Assembly: GCA_024401715.1 (NCBI GenBank)
Contig: JAKSKO010000003.1
Coordinates: 1 to 61,661, forward strand
Source of the DNA: Bacteroidales bacterium
GTDB lineage: Bacteria > Bacteroidota > Bacteroidia > Bacteroidales > UBA932
DNA: 61,661 nt
Reading direction: 5' to 3'
Part shown: piece by piece, positions 1-6,868 of the stretch
How the letters are laid out: each line of letters begins with the position of its first letter
Numbering within the stretch: position 1 is the stretch's first letter
Notes under the pieces: model-generated
Databases searched by the model: none
The model's input: only the letters and a program-made list of their open reading frames with translations
Told to the model about the DNA's origin: nothing
Program-made: the position numbers and the translations under genes

Positions 1-414
1 ACGATGTGGAGATAGGATGATGGTGGTGTAATGCCCCGGGCGGGGCGTTGCATAAGCAAACATTGCGAGCTCATGGCGTAAGGAGCGAAGGCCAGATGGT
101 GAGTTCGAGCGTTGCGAGCATGTCGATAGCGAGCACAGCGAGCGGTGAATCGACCGAGCAGCGAAGAAATCGCCATATGGGCAAAGCGAGTAGCCGGTTC
201 CGCCGGCGAAACGAAGTGGAGCTTCCGGCGGAAGGGCGACGCTGTTTGTGTTGTAATGACACCGCCCGGTATCTCTCATCCCGCGGGGAAATTTTTGCTT
301 GAAAGCATCCGACCAAGTGCGACTTGAAAGATGCAAAATTGAAAGAATACTCCCGCCATGCTTTTCATCGGCATAGCGGGAGTAATTCTTGTGAATCTGC
401 TTACTGGAACGACT
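1..414. other. non-coding GC-rich region with small inverted repeats
   Basis: No convincing gene is seen. The stretch has many short GCGAGC/AGCGAG-like words, a GCCCCG/CGGGGC palindrome near 33-46, and a 9 bp perfect inverted repeat TTCCGCCGG/CCGGCGGAA around 196-232. Small open frames exist here but have low-complexity, arginine/serine-rich translations that overlap each other on both strands, so they are not called. The sequence may be the edge of a dispersed intergenic repeat, but only one copy is visible in this window. Confidence 0.5.
345..388 (-). terminator. hairpin terminator of the Rpn-like gene
   Basis: Strong hairpin: ACTCCCGC then ATGC pair with GCAT and GCGGGAGT around a short loop, extended by AGAAT/ATTCT at the base. 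It lies about 27 bp past the stop codon of the leftward gene at 415-1356 and is followed on the minus strand by a T-rich stretch (TTCAATTTT). Confidence 0.65.
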
Positions 415-1356
415 TTATAGCTCTTTGATCTGTTTTTCTGTCAGTCCAGTGCATTCGGCAATCATAGAGACATCAAGCCCCTTTGCCCTCATCGCCCTGG
501 CAATCTCAAGTTGCTTCTTGGCTTCACCTTCTGCACGTCCTTCCTCCAGGCCTTCCTCTCGTCCTTCTTTCAAGCCTTCTTCCTTGCCCGTTTTATATTT
601 GTACTGTTCTGACAGAATTTTGTCCATTTGAGTAAACATATCCTTTTGGTACGCGAGGGCATCTTCTTTTGAAAAGTTGGCATATTTGGCGCCTGCAAAG
701 AAGGCATCAAATGCAGGTTCTCCAACCAGAACCTCAGGCACAACCTTCAAATTCTTGGTCTCGCGAAGTAAATATACCCATTTTTCCTCTTCACTCAAAA
801 TATTATCCAAACTTTTCGCCGCACGAGTTAGGTCAAGGAAGTAATACTCCGGGCTTGATGGGAGCTTTCGGCCAGATTCCGGATCAACCGTAACGTAGTG
901 CATACAGCATTGGCCCGGCTTCATCTTGATTCCCGTCAGCTTCTCAACAGAGAAATTAAGGAAAGAGACCATATATGTGCATGGGAATTCAAAAGTATCA
1001 TCGCCCTTCTTAAGGTCAAAGATACTCATGATTTTGGAGGTGTAAAAGACTGTCCTCTGCTGGAAGAATTCCTGTTCTCCATTCTGCATCTCCACCACAA
1101 AGCGGGACCCGTCAACATCCTCGCACATTACATCAACAACGGCTCCTCGTCCGTTGTCTGGCTCCCCAGGAATAACAGTGTTGATGAATTTGACATCCTT
1201 GATTCTCCTGTCCTTGATAATGCTGTTAAGCATGCCGATGGTAGCATCCTTGAACTCCTCTGTGGCAAATACACGCTTGAAGGCAGTGTCAATACAGACA
1301 TCGGCAAATACTGTTGGCTTGATGACCTGATTGTCATTTGAGATTGATTGGCTCAT
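415..1356 (-). CDS. Rpn-family / PDDEXK nuclease-type transposase-like protein
   Basis: A 313-residue protein of the family annotated as PD-(D/E)XK nuclease family transposase or Rpn recombination-promoting nuclease. Visible motifs are an N-terminal DTAFKRVF segment (about residues 23-30), then VDVMCEDVDGSRFVVEMQNGEQ (about 73-95), whose Asp and Glu-x-Gln are the likely catalytic residues. The C-terminus has a charged EG-repeat helix (KEEGLKEGREEG, about 256-280), common in this family and often variable in length. Members are abundant and multicopy in Bacteroidales genomes. It stands alone with its own terminator downstream, and no terminal inverted repeats were noticed around it. Function in the cell is not established; a role in DNA cleavage linked to recombination is inferred from family knowledge. 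Confidence 0.85.
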   Translation of the reverse strand: MSQSISNDNQVIKPTVFADVCIDTAFKRVFATEEFKDATIGMLNSIIKDRRIKDVKFINTVIPGEPDNGRGAVVDVMCEDVDGSRFVVEMQNGEQEFFQQRTVFYTSKIMSIFDLKKGDDTFEFPCTYMVSFLNFSVEKLTGIKMKPGQCCMHYVTVDPESGRKLPSSPEYYFLDLTRAAKSLDNILSEEEKWVYLLRETKNLKVVPEVLVGEPAFDAFFAGAKYANFSKEDALAYQKDMFTQMDKILSEQYKYKTGKEEGLKEGREEGLEEGRAEGEAKKQLEIARAMRAKGLDVSMIAECTGLTEKQIKEL

Positions 1357-1531
1357 AATCTTATAGTTTTAAAAGTTTTACGAGCAGCAAAAGAATAACA
1401 ATTTTTCCGCTTATCCCAACGATTTCTGTTTTCAAAGTACGATTTTGTGAATTTTGATGTTTTGAAATTTTTATCGCATGGTTTTGAAAAAATTCGGGCT
1501 GCCAAAATGTAGAATACCGCTTCGGTTCAAG
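1357..1531. other. AT-rich spacer with possible promoter of the Rpn-like gene
   Basis: This 175 bp AT-rich gap separates two leftward genes. On the minus strand near 1433-1441 there is GTACTTTG, close to but one base short of the TAnnTTTG consensus. No RNA gene or repeat was recognised. Confidence 0.3.
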
Positions 1532-2341
1532 CTATCTGATGTCCCAGGTCACGGGGTCATTCTGAGACTCCACGTCCTCCTCTATGCTGTCGTCCAGGAG
1601 GTGAAAAAAGTTATAGCCCGTGATTTCCTCCACGCTGTTCACGCTGCAGGAACTCTTCTTCATGGAGTGACGGGCAGAATCATTGTCCATCACAAAGCCG
1701 ATGGAACGGTAACCGTGGCCGTCATAGGCAAGGACAACCTTGAAGAAGGCATCGGGAATCACAACCTTGCGCTCTCCAATGGTGCCATACTTTCCGTCCC
1801 TGATTATTGGCCCGCAAACAATGTGGACCTTCTCCCATTTATTGGCCCATTCCCTGCATTTGCGCTCCAGCATCTGCCAGTCCTTGCGGTTCAGGTCCGG
1901 ATTCTGCGGACATACATTCGTAAGGTAGAAGCTCTCGTGCATGGCATCTGGAGACCATTTCATATCGGCAGCAGGTGCCATGTGCCCCTTGTCCCAGCCG
2001 GAATTGCTGTAGTCTTCGCGCATGGCCTGCGCCCCGCTGTAGGACTTGTCCATGGTGAAGGTTCCCTGCCTGGTGCTTTCTCCGTCGGTCTCGGATGCCG
2101 TCAGCTCGTATGCCACCCAATTGGGTATGCGTCTGGCAGAGTTATAGTTTACCGTGAAGGCGGTATATTGCAGAATCACATCATCTGAAGACAGCGCCGG
2201 CAGTTCCATGCTGTCTTCAATCTGCTCGGGAGTGCTTAGGCGCGGCTCCAGATACAGGAAATACACCAAAGCCAGAATTGCAGCCAGAAAAACCAGAGTG
2301 AGATTGGCGCCTGCAGATTTCTTGGTCTTTTTCTTTGCCAT
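1532..2341 (-). CDS. membrane-anchored DNA/RNA non-specific endonuclease
   Basis: A 269-residue protein with a lysine-rich N-terminus followed by one hydrophobic helix (about residues 13-31), so it is probably anchored in the inner membrane with the nuclease domain outside the cytoplasm. The domain carries WDKGHMAPAAD, the DRGH-type motif of the Serratia-nuclease family (Endonuclease_NS) with Lys in place of Arg and the general-base His retained. The downstream segment YLTNVCPQNPDLN contains the conserved Asn that binds the catalytic metal. It is the last gene of a short leftward run with pncC and an esterase (6 and 10 bp gaps), so it is probably co-transcribed. Likely roles are nucleic-acid scavenging or degradation; the substrate is not shown by sequence. 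Confidence 0.88.
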   Translation of the reverse strand: MAKKKTKKSAGANLTLVFLAAILALVYFLYLEPRLSTPEQIEDSMELPALSSDDVILQYTAFTVNYNSARRIPNWVAYELTASETDGESTRQGTFTMDKSYSGAQAMREDYSNSGWDKGHMAPAADMKWSPDAMHESFYLTNVCPQNPDLNRKDWQMLERKCREWANKWEKVHIVCGPIIRDGKYGTIGERKVVIPDAFFKVVLAYDGHGYRSIGFVMDNDSARHSMKKSSCSVNSVEEITGYNFFHLLDDSIEEDVESQNDPVTWDIR

Positions 2342-2347
2342 GACAAT

Positions 2348-2818
2348 CTATTGGGCCAGCAGCCAGTCCAGAAACTCTTCCAGGACTCTGTTTATGGCAA
2401 CTTTAACATTCTCTTCGCGCCCGCGGTCCTTTGTGAGGCACAGGGAATGAACCTCGTCCGCGCTGCCCCAGGCAATCCATATCGTGCCGGCGGCAACCTT
2501 GTCCGATCCCCCCTGGGCATAGCCGGTGGATGCCAGGGCATAGTCCGTGCCGAACATCCTGCACGCTCCGCGCACCATCTGCTGTGCCACCTGGCAGCTT
2601 ACAACGTCAAATTGCTCTATATCCCCGGCCTGCACGCCAAGCTGCTCTATCTTCACGCTGTTCTGATATGCAACCAGTCCTCCCTGGAAGAATTCCGAAG
2701 CCCCGCTTACAGAGGTGATTGCCGCGGCAATGCCTCCTCCCGTGCAGCTTTCTGCAGTTGCCAGGGTTTTGCCCCCGGCAAGCATTATGCTCTTTATCTG
2801 GGATACAAGTTCCTTCAT
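2348..2818 (-). CDS. pncC: nicotinamide-nucleotide amidohydrolase (CinA C-terminal domain)
   Basis: A 156-residue protein that matches the stand-alone CinA C-terminal domain. The diagnostic TAESCTGGGIAAAITSVSGAS segment begins near residue 20 and contains the catalytic Ser, followed by FFQGGLVAYQNSVK. Further on, ALASTGYAQGG and AAGTIWIAW fit the family. PncC deamidates nicotinamide mononucleotide in pyridine nucleotide recycling. The N-terminal CinA domain (molybdopterin-binding-like, pyrophosphatase) is absent, as in the short Enterobacteria-type enzyme. It sits between an esterase and a membrane nuclease with short gaps, which suggests one transcript rather than a shared pathway. Confidence 0.9.
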   Translation of the reverse strand: MKELVSQIKSIMLAGGKTLATAESCTGGGIAAAITSVSGASEFFQGGLVAYQNSVKIEQLGVQAGDIEQFDVVSCQVAQQMVRGACRMFGTDYALASTGYAQGGSDKVAAGTIWIAWGSADEVHSLCLTKDRGREENVKVAINRVLEEFLDWLLAQ

Positions 2819-2828
2819 ATAAGCCCTA

Positions 2829-3659
2829 TTACTTTGCAGCTTTCTCTTTCTCCTTGATATATCTTACCAGGATAGGGAAGGCCGGATGAGGCATGGCACC
2901 ATGGTCATAGCCCTGGAACTCATACAGATACACTTCCTTGTGGCCGTTAAGCTTCATCATCCTCCAGAAATAGGCCTGCTCTTCATATCGGCCGTAAAGC
3001 TCCAGTTCCCTGTCTCCGGACATTATGAAAAGAGGAGGGCAATCGGCACGCATGTGGCTGATAGGGGCGAATTCATCAATGCCCGGTTTCAACGGATGAC
3101 CGCCTTTCTGCTTGCGAAGCTCATAATGGGTGATGGCCTGGCCGCGGAGAGGCATCAGGGCTGCTATGTCATCGGCATCAACACCATATTTCTTCAGCCA
3201 TTTCTTCTCCAGGCCTATCATGCTTGTGAGATATCCGCCTGCGGAGTGGCCGCAAACGTAAATCTGCCTGGGGTCTCCGCCATAGTCACTGATGTTTGCA
3301 AAGGTCCAGGCAACCGCTGCAGCGGCGTCATCTATACAGTCTGCTATTGTGGCAACGTTCATGAAACGGTAATTAACGGAAACCACCACAATACCCTGGT
3401 TCTTCATCTCTTCCGGAACATAGCGGTTGCCGCCAATAAGTCCGCCGCCATGGAACCAGACCATAACCGGTGCGTTCTTGGCATCCTTCGGAGCATAGAC
3501 GTCCAGATGGCAGCGCTCCTGCGCGTAGGCATCGCTGTAGGATGTGTAAATGATGTCTTTAGTGAAGCTGTATTCGCCCTCACCGCCCCTGTTCCCCTGG
3601 GCAAAGCTGCCAAAGTGCAGGGCAGTTATGGCACAAAGCAGAATGAAGATCTTTTTCAT
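2829..3659 (-). CDS. secreted alpha/beta hydrolase (esterase/lipase family)
   Basis: A 276-residue protein with an N-terminal signal peptide ending near FGSFAQG (about residue 21). It has the oxyanion-hole motif WFHGGGLIGG (about residues 68-77) and nucleophile elbow GHSAGG (about 138-143) of the hormone-sensitive-lipase-like alpha/beta hydrolases. The acid is probably in FIMSGDRELE, and the catalytic His in YDHGAMPHP near the C-terminus. It is probably periplasmic. The substrate (short acyl esters, or acetylated/feruloylated glycans) cannot be read from sequence. It is first in a leftward unit with pncC and the nuclease, and its promoter faces that of the phosphatase gene. Confidence 0.85.
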   Translation of the reverse strand: MKKIFILLCAITALHFGSFAQGNRGGEGEYSFTKDIIYTSYSDAYAQERCHLDVYAPKDAKNAPVMVWFHGGGLIGGNRYVPEEMKNQGIVVVSVNYRFMNVATIADCIDDAAAAVAWTFANISDYGGDPRQIYVCGHSAGGYLTSMIGLEKKWLKKYGVDADDIAALMPLRGQAITHYELRKQKGGHPLKPGIDEFAPISHMRADCPPLFIMSGDRELELYGRYEEQAYFWRMMKLNGHKEVYLYEFQGYDHGAMPHPAFPILVRYIKEKEKAAK

Positions 3660-3675
3660 ATGAAGTTTGTTTTAA

Positions 3676-3704
3676 CAAATATAATAAAATATTGCGTATA
3701 TTTG
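3676..3704. promoter_or_regulatory. divergent -7 elements for the esterase and phosphatase genes
   Basis: Two TATATTTG sequences (consensus TAnnTTTG) point apart: one on the minus strand at 3676-3683, 16 bp before the esterase ATG, and one on the plus strand at 3697-3704, about 35 bp before the phosphatase ATG. They are near mirror images around 3690. Confidence 0.6.
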
Positions 3705-3739
3705 CCCAGCCCGCAGTACTGAATATAAAGGGCGATATC

Positions 3740-4468
3740 ATGAAAAGACTTTTACTTTCTTCACTCACGCTGGTGCTGGCATTCAGTGCATCGGCACAGA
3801 AAAATGACGTTACAAAAGAGAAATTCACCCCGTTCTATACTTCCGGGGAGGCTCCGAAGCTGGAAATGGTTCTGCCCGAACCTCCTGCATACAACAGCAC
3901 CCGCTATCAGGATGATTGCGCAATGTATCAGTGGGGCAAGTCGGTAAGAAATACCGAAAGGGGACAGCAGGCCATTGAAGATGCCGGCATCAATGCCCGC
4001 TATTTCATGAAACGCTTCTCTCCTGTTATGGGCGTCAATCTTACTCCGGAAGAGTTCCCTCATCTGTACAGGCTTCTTAGCAGGGCCCACCTTACAGAAC
4101 AGCAGGCCGGCGCAGGTGCCAAGAAGCATTTTGCCCGTGTTCGCCCATACCAGCAATTCAACGAGCCAACTGCCGTGCCGGGTTCAGAAAGCGCTACGGA
4201 TTATACCAGCTATCCAAGCGGTCACACCCATGCCTCATGGCTTGCAGGACTTATCCTCACAGCCATCGATCCGGACCATACTGCGGAAATAATGAAGGTT
4301 GCCTACGAGCTTGGGCAGAGCCGCGTAATTGTGGGATTCCACTATCAGAGTGATATAGAGGCGGGACGTGTGGCCGGCAGCATCACCTTCGCACGTCTGT
4401 ATTCGGAGGCCGAGTTCCAGAAGATGATGAATGACGCTATAAAGGAATTCAAAGAGAAACGCAAATAG
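3740..4468 (+). CDS. class A non-specific acid phosphatase (PhoN/PAP2 family)
   Basis: A 242-residue secreted enzyme. The start at 3740 is chosen because it gives a clean signal peptide (MKRLLLSSLTLVLAFSASAQ); an upstream in-frame ATG would add 16 residues before it. The complete PAP2/haloperoxidase active-site signature is present: K128-x6-R135-P136, PSGH at 159-162, and S194-R195-x5-H201-x3-D205. The spacing is that of class A bacterial acid phosphatases (PhoN, PhoC), which remove phosphate from organic phosphomonoesters in the periplasm. The next gene begins 5 bp downstream, so the pair is probably co-transcribed. Confidence 0.93.
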   Translation: MKRLLLSSLTLVLAFSASAQKNDVTKEKFTPFYTSGEAPKLEMVLPEPPAYNSTRYQDDCAMYQWGKSVRNTERGQQAIEDAGINARYFMKRFSPVMGVNLTPEEFPHLYRLLSRAHLTEQQAGAGAKKHFARVRPYQQFNEPTAVPGSESATDYTSYPSGHTHASWLAGLILTAIDPDHTAEIMKVAYELGQSRVIVGFHYQSDIEAGRVAGSITFARLYSEAEFQKMMNDAIKEFKEKRK

Positions 4469-4473
4469 AGGCC

Positions 4474-4953
4474 ATGGCAACCGAGATTGAAAGGAAGTTC
4501 CTTATTGCGGAAGAGTTTGCCCTGCAGCACCCCTACAGGCAGGAGGCTAGTTCCAGCGTGCACATTGCCCAGGGCTATCTGAATCTTGACAAGGCCCGTA
4601 CGGTGCGCGTGCGCCTGAAAGGGGAGAAGGGATATCTTACCGTGAAAGGCCCCACCAACGGGGTAAGCCGTTTCGAATGGGAAAAAGAAATTCCCGCCCA
4701 TGAAGCAGAGCAGATGCTGCAACTTTGCACCGGCCTGATAGACAAGACAAGATACCTTGTGAACATGCCCGACGGCCATCTGTTTGAGGTTGACGAGTTC
4801 CATGGGGACAACCAGGGCCTGGTTGTTGCCGAAGTTGAACTGGGCAGCGAGCAGGAGACATTCCAGAAGCCGCAGTGGCTGGGCCGCGAGGTGTCACACG
4901 ACCCGCGCTACTACAATTCCCAGCTTATCCAGAATCCTTTCAAGAACTGGTAG
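4474..4953 (+). CDS. CYTH-domain protein (triphosphatase / class IV cyclase-like)
   Basis: A 159-residue protein that opens with EIERKFLI, the ExExK motif of the CYTH superfamily. It continues with alternating charged strands typical of the tunnel fold (VRVRLKGEKGYLTVKG, FEWEKEIP, VDEFHGDNQGLVVAEVEL). Bacterial members of this short size are usually inorganic triphosphatases, with some adenylate cyclases (class IV). The sequence does not separate the two, though triphosphatase is more likely without a partner signalling gene. It follows the phosphatase gene after 5 bp and ends 1 bp from the convergent tadA. Confidence 0.85.
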   Translation: MATEIERKFLIAEEFALQHPYRQEASSSVHIAQGYLNLDKARTVRVRLKGEKGYLTVKGPTNGVSRFEWEKEIPAHEAEQMLQLCTGLIDKTRYLVNMPDGHLFEVDEFHGDNQGLVVAEVELGSEQETFQKPQWLGREVSHDPRYYNSQLIQNPFKNW

Positions 4954-4954
4954 A

Positions 4955-5413
4955 CTATCTTTTTTCAGCAAAGAAATCTTTCATGAGGGCGGCGCACTGC
5001 TCCTGCATCACTCCGCTTGTCACAACGGTTTTGGGATGCAGAAGAGTCTTCCCCTCCTGTGCTGCGCCGTTGTCATCTGTCATTCTGAACCGGGTGAAAC
5101 CGCGTTTCGGGTCCGGTGCGCCATAAACAAGACGTCCCAGCTGTGCCCAGGCCAGGGCAGCAGCGCACATTGGGCAGGGCTCTACTGTGACGTAAAGGGT
5201 GCAATCGTTAAGATATTTTCCGCCGATGGCATCGCAGGCGGCGGTGAGGGCAATCATCTCTGCGTGGGCTGTGGGGTCCGACAATGTTTCTGTCATGTTG
5301 TGCCCGGTGGCAATGATGCGTCCGCCACATTCCACGACGGCGCCGATTGGAACCTCTCCCTGTGCACGAGCCAGTTCAGCCTGCTCCAGGGCCTTAGTCA
5401 TCATTCTTTCCAT
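4955..5413 (-). CDS. tadA: tRNA-specific adenosine deaminase
   Basis: A 152-residue zinc deaminase when started at the ATG at 5413 (MERMMTKALEQAELA). An earlier ATG at 5446 falls inside the rpmH terminator and is unlikely. The zinc site is complete: HAE at residues 50-52 with Glu as proton shuttle, and PCPMC with Cys80 and Cys83. TadA converts A34 to inosine in tRNA-Arg(ACG). Other cytidine/guanine deaminase-like members share the motif, but the VPIGAVV and TAHAEM segments and the rpmH/rsmG neighbourhood support TadA. Confidence 0.88.
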   Translation of the reverse strand: MERMMTKALEQAELARAQGEVPIGAVVECGGRIIATGHNMTETLSDPTAHAEMIALTAACDAIGGKYLNDCTLYVTVEPCPMCAAALAWAQLGRLVYGAPDPKRGFTRFRMTDDNGAAQEGKTLLHPKTVVTSGVMQEQCAALMKDFFAEKR

Positions 5414-5416
5414 ATA

Positions 5417-5450
5417 AAATAAAAAAAAGAGTTGACATTGTGTCAACCCT
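5417..5450 (-). terminator. rho-independent terminator after rpmH
   Basis: The perfect inverted repeat GTTGAC-ATTGT-GTCAAC at 5431-5447 is followed on the minus strand by TCTTTTTTTT. It lies 8 bp past the rpmH stop and just before tadA, so tadA may depend on read-through or on its own promoter. Confidence 0.8.
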
Positions 5451-5454
5451 CATT

Positions 5455-5607
5455 TTAGAATCTGTCCTCTGAAGAAACTGTGAGTTTCTTGCGGCCGTGA
5501 CGACGGCGAGAAGCCAAAACCCTGCGACCGTTTGCAGAAGCCATTCTCTCGCGGAAGCCGTGTTTGTTGCGGCGTTTGCGCTGTGAAGGTTGGAATGTTC
5601 TTTTCAT
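5455..5607 (-). CDS. rpmH: 50S ribosomal protein L34
   Basis: A short gene, 50 codons plus stop. The minus-strand translation begins [18 protein letters not shown] and continues [20 protein letters not shown], then [12 protein letters not shown]. This is the canonical L34 sequence (MKRTFQPS start, HGFRxRMxTxxGRxVLxxRRxKGR core), very basic and of normal length. It is read leftward with a promoter-like TAAATTTG at 5641-5648 and a hairpin terminator immediately after, so it is probably a separate, strongly transcribed unit. Confidence 0.96.
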   Translation of the reverse strand: MKRTFQPSQRKRRNKHGFRERMASANGRRVLASRRRHGRKKLTVSSEDRF

Positions 5608-5640
5608 ATCTATTATCTTTTATTTTGCAAAATTGGACTG

Positions 5641-5648
5641 CAAATTTA
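5641..5648 (-). promoter_or_regulatory. -7 element for rpmH
   Basis: TAAATTTG on the minus strand matches TAnnTTTG and lies 33 bp upstream of the rpmH ATG, inside the short gap after rsmG. Confidence 0.5.
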
Positions 5649-5650
5649 AT

Positions 5651-6286
5651 TTATTTTTGGCAATTCGCCAAATTTACTACCAATTTTTCTTTGTAGTAAT
5701 CGTCTTTAAGCACGTTTTCTATCTTCCATTGTTCCACAGAAGGCATTTTGTTGCCATATTTCTTCCAGCAGGCCTCCAATTCGGCGCTTATGTCGCCGCC
5801 TTTCAGATACAATATGCTCTTTCTGTATCGGCCGTAAACCCATGGGAGGAAATTGTCCAGGGATGTTACGGCACGGGACACCACATAGTCCCACTCTCCC
5901 GGCAGTTCCTCCACCCTTGAATGTGCGCAGGATACGTTCTGCAGGCCAAGGGCATCGGCCACCTCGCGTGCCACCAGCACCTTCTTTCCTATGGAGTCAC
6001 AAAGCGTGAACTGCACCTTCGGGAAGATGAATGCAAGGGGTATTCCCGGGAAACCTCCGCCGCAGCCCACATCCAGAACGCTAAGCTGTCTGCCATCGGC
6101 AGTCTTTCCCTGCACCCAGCATTCGTATTCTTCCGGACGCTCTTTTTCCAGATAACAGGCTATGCACAGCGAGTGCAGTATATGGTGCTCATACACATTG
6201 TCTATATCCTTGCGGGAGATGACGTTTATTTTTCCGTTCCATTCACGGTACAGCTCCACCATCCGGGTGAAATCCGGCATTGTCAT
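5651..6286 (-). CDS. rsmG: 16S rRNA (guanine527-N7)-methyltransferase
   Basis: A 211-residue SAM-dependent methyltransferase. The N-terminus YREWNGKINVISRKDIDNVYEHHILHSL is the conserved RsmG opening. The SAM-binding loop LDVGCGGGFPGIPLAF sits near residues 70-85, and VVSRAVTSLDNFLPW matches the family's later SRA motif. RsmG methylates G527 of 16S rRNA. Its start overlaps the stop of the sigma-factor gene by 4 bp (ATGA), so the two are translationally coupled. Confidence 0.95.
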   Translation of the reverse strand: MTMPDFTRMVELYREWNGKINVISRKDIDNVYEHHILHSLCIACYLEKERPEEYECWVQGKTADGRQLSVLDVGCGGGFPGIPLAFIFPKVQFTLCDSIGKKVLVAREVADALGLQNVSCAHSRVEELPGEWDYVVSRAVTSLDNFLPWVYGRYRKSILYLKGGDISAELEACWKKYGNKMPSVEQWKIENVLKDDYYKEKLVVNLANCQK

Positions 6287-6867
6287 AGTTCTTCCTCCAT
6301 ATCCTCCAGCTTTCGCAGAAGGTTTTCTTTTGCTCTTTTAACTCTTGTCTTCACGGTGTTCAGCGGCAGCCCCGTTGCATCGGACACCTCCTGATAACCG
6401 TAGTTTTCCAGGAATATCATCTGGGCCACCTTGCGGTATGTCTCTCCAAGCCCGTTTATGGCGTCCACCATCTTGGCGTATTCCTGGCCGCGTATCACGT
6501 CCGCCTCCGGATCTCCGCTGGAAGCTATGATGTTGCCAAGGCCGGCGTTCGCGTCGTCTATGGAGTTCATGGGCATGTTGCTGCTTTGCCTGCCGGACCT
6601 TTCAATGTGGTCGAAGGCGGTGTTGCGCGCAATGCGGAACAGCCAGGTGCTGAACCTGAACTCCGGATTGTAGCTTTCTATCTGCGAAAATGCCTTCTGG
6701 AAGCTCTCCAGCACAACATCCTCTGCCTCTTCGCGCTGCGATATGAAAGTGCTTACGTGTTGCTGCACTCCGCTTTTGTATCTGTCATACAGCACAAGGA
6801 AGGCTTTCTGGTCTCCGCGCGAGGCCAGCATGCAAAGCTCGTAATCCGTATGTGCGCCCAAATTCAT
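6283..6867 (-). CDS. ECF-type RNA polymerase sigma factor
   Basis: A 194-residue sigma-70 family protein with region 2 (FLVLYDRYKSGVQQHVSTFISQREEAEDVVLESFQKAF, then FSTWLFRIARNTAFDHIE) and region 4 (TYRKVAQMIFLENYGYQEVSDATGLPLNTVKTRVKRAK). Regions 1 and 3 are absent, as in ECF sigma factors. Unlike the many Bacteroidetes ECF factors paired with FecR anti-sigma genes and SusC transducers, no anti-sigma gene is adjacent. It lies 1 bp after polA and overlaps rsmG by 4 bp, inside a housekeeping operon, so it may be expressed constitutively. Its regulon is unknown. Confidence 0.92.
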   Translation of the reverse strand: MNLGAHTDYELCMLASRGDQKAFLVLYDRYKSGVQQHVSTFISQREEAEDVVLESFQKAFSQIESYNPEFRFSTWLFRIARNTAFDHIERSGRQSSNMPMNSIDDANAGLGNIIASSGDPEADVIRGQEYAKMVDAINGLGETYRKVAQMIFLENYGYQEVSDATGLPLNTVKTRVKRAKENLLRKLEDMEEEL

Positions 6868-6868
6868 A

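Noticed and set aside
48-302. 84-codon frame at the left edge as a gene
   Set aside because: Three overlapping frames on both strands are equally open here; the translation is Arg/Ser-rich and its apparent coding is explained by repeat-like GC-rich sequence.
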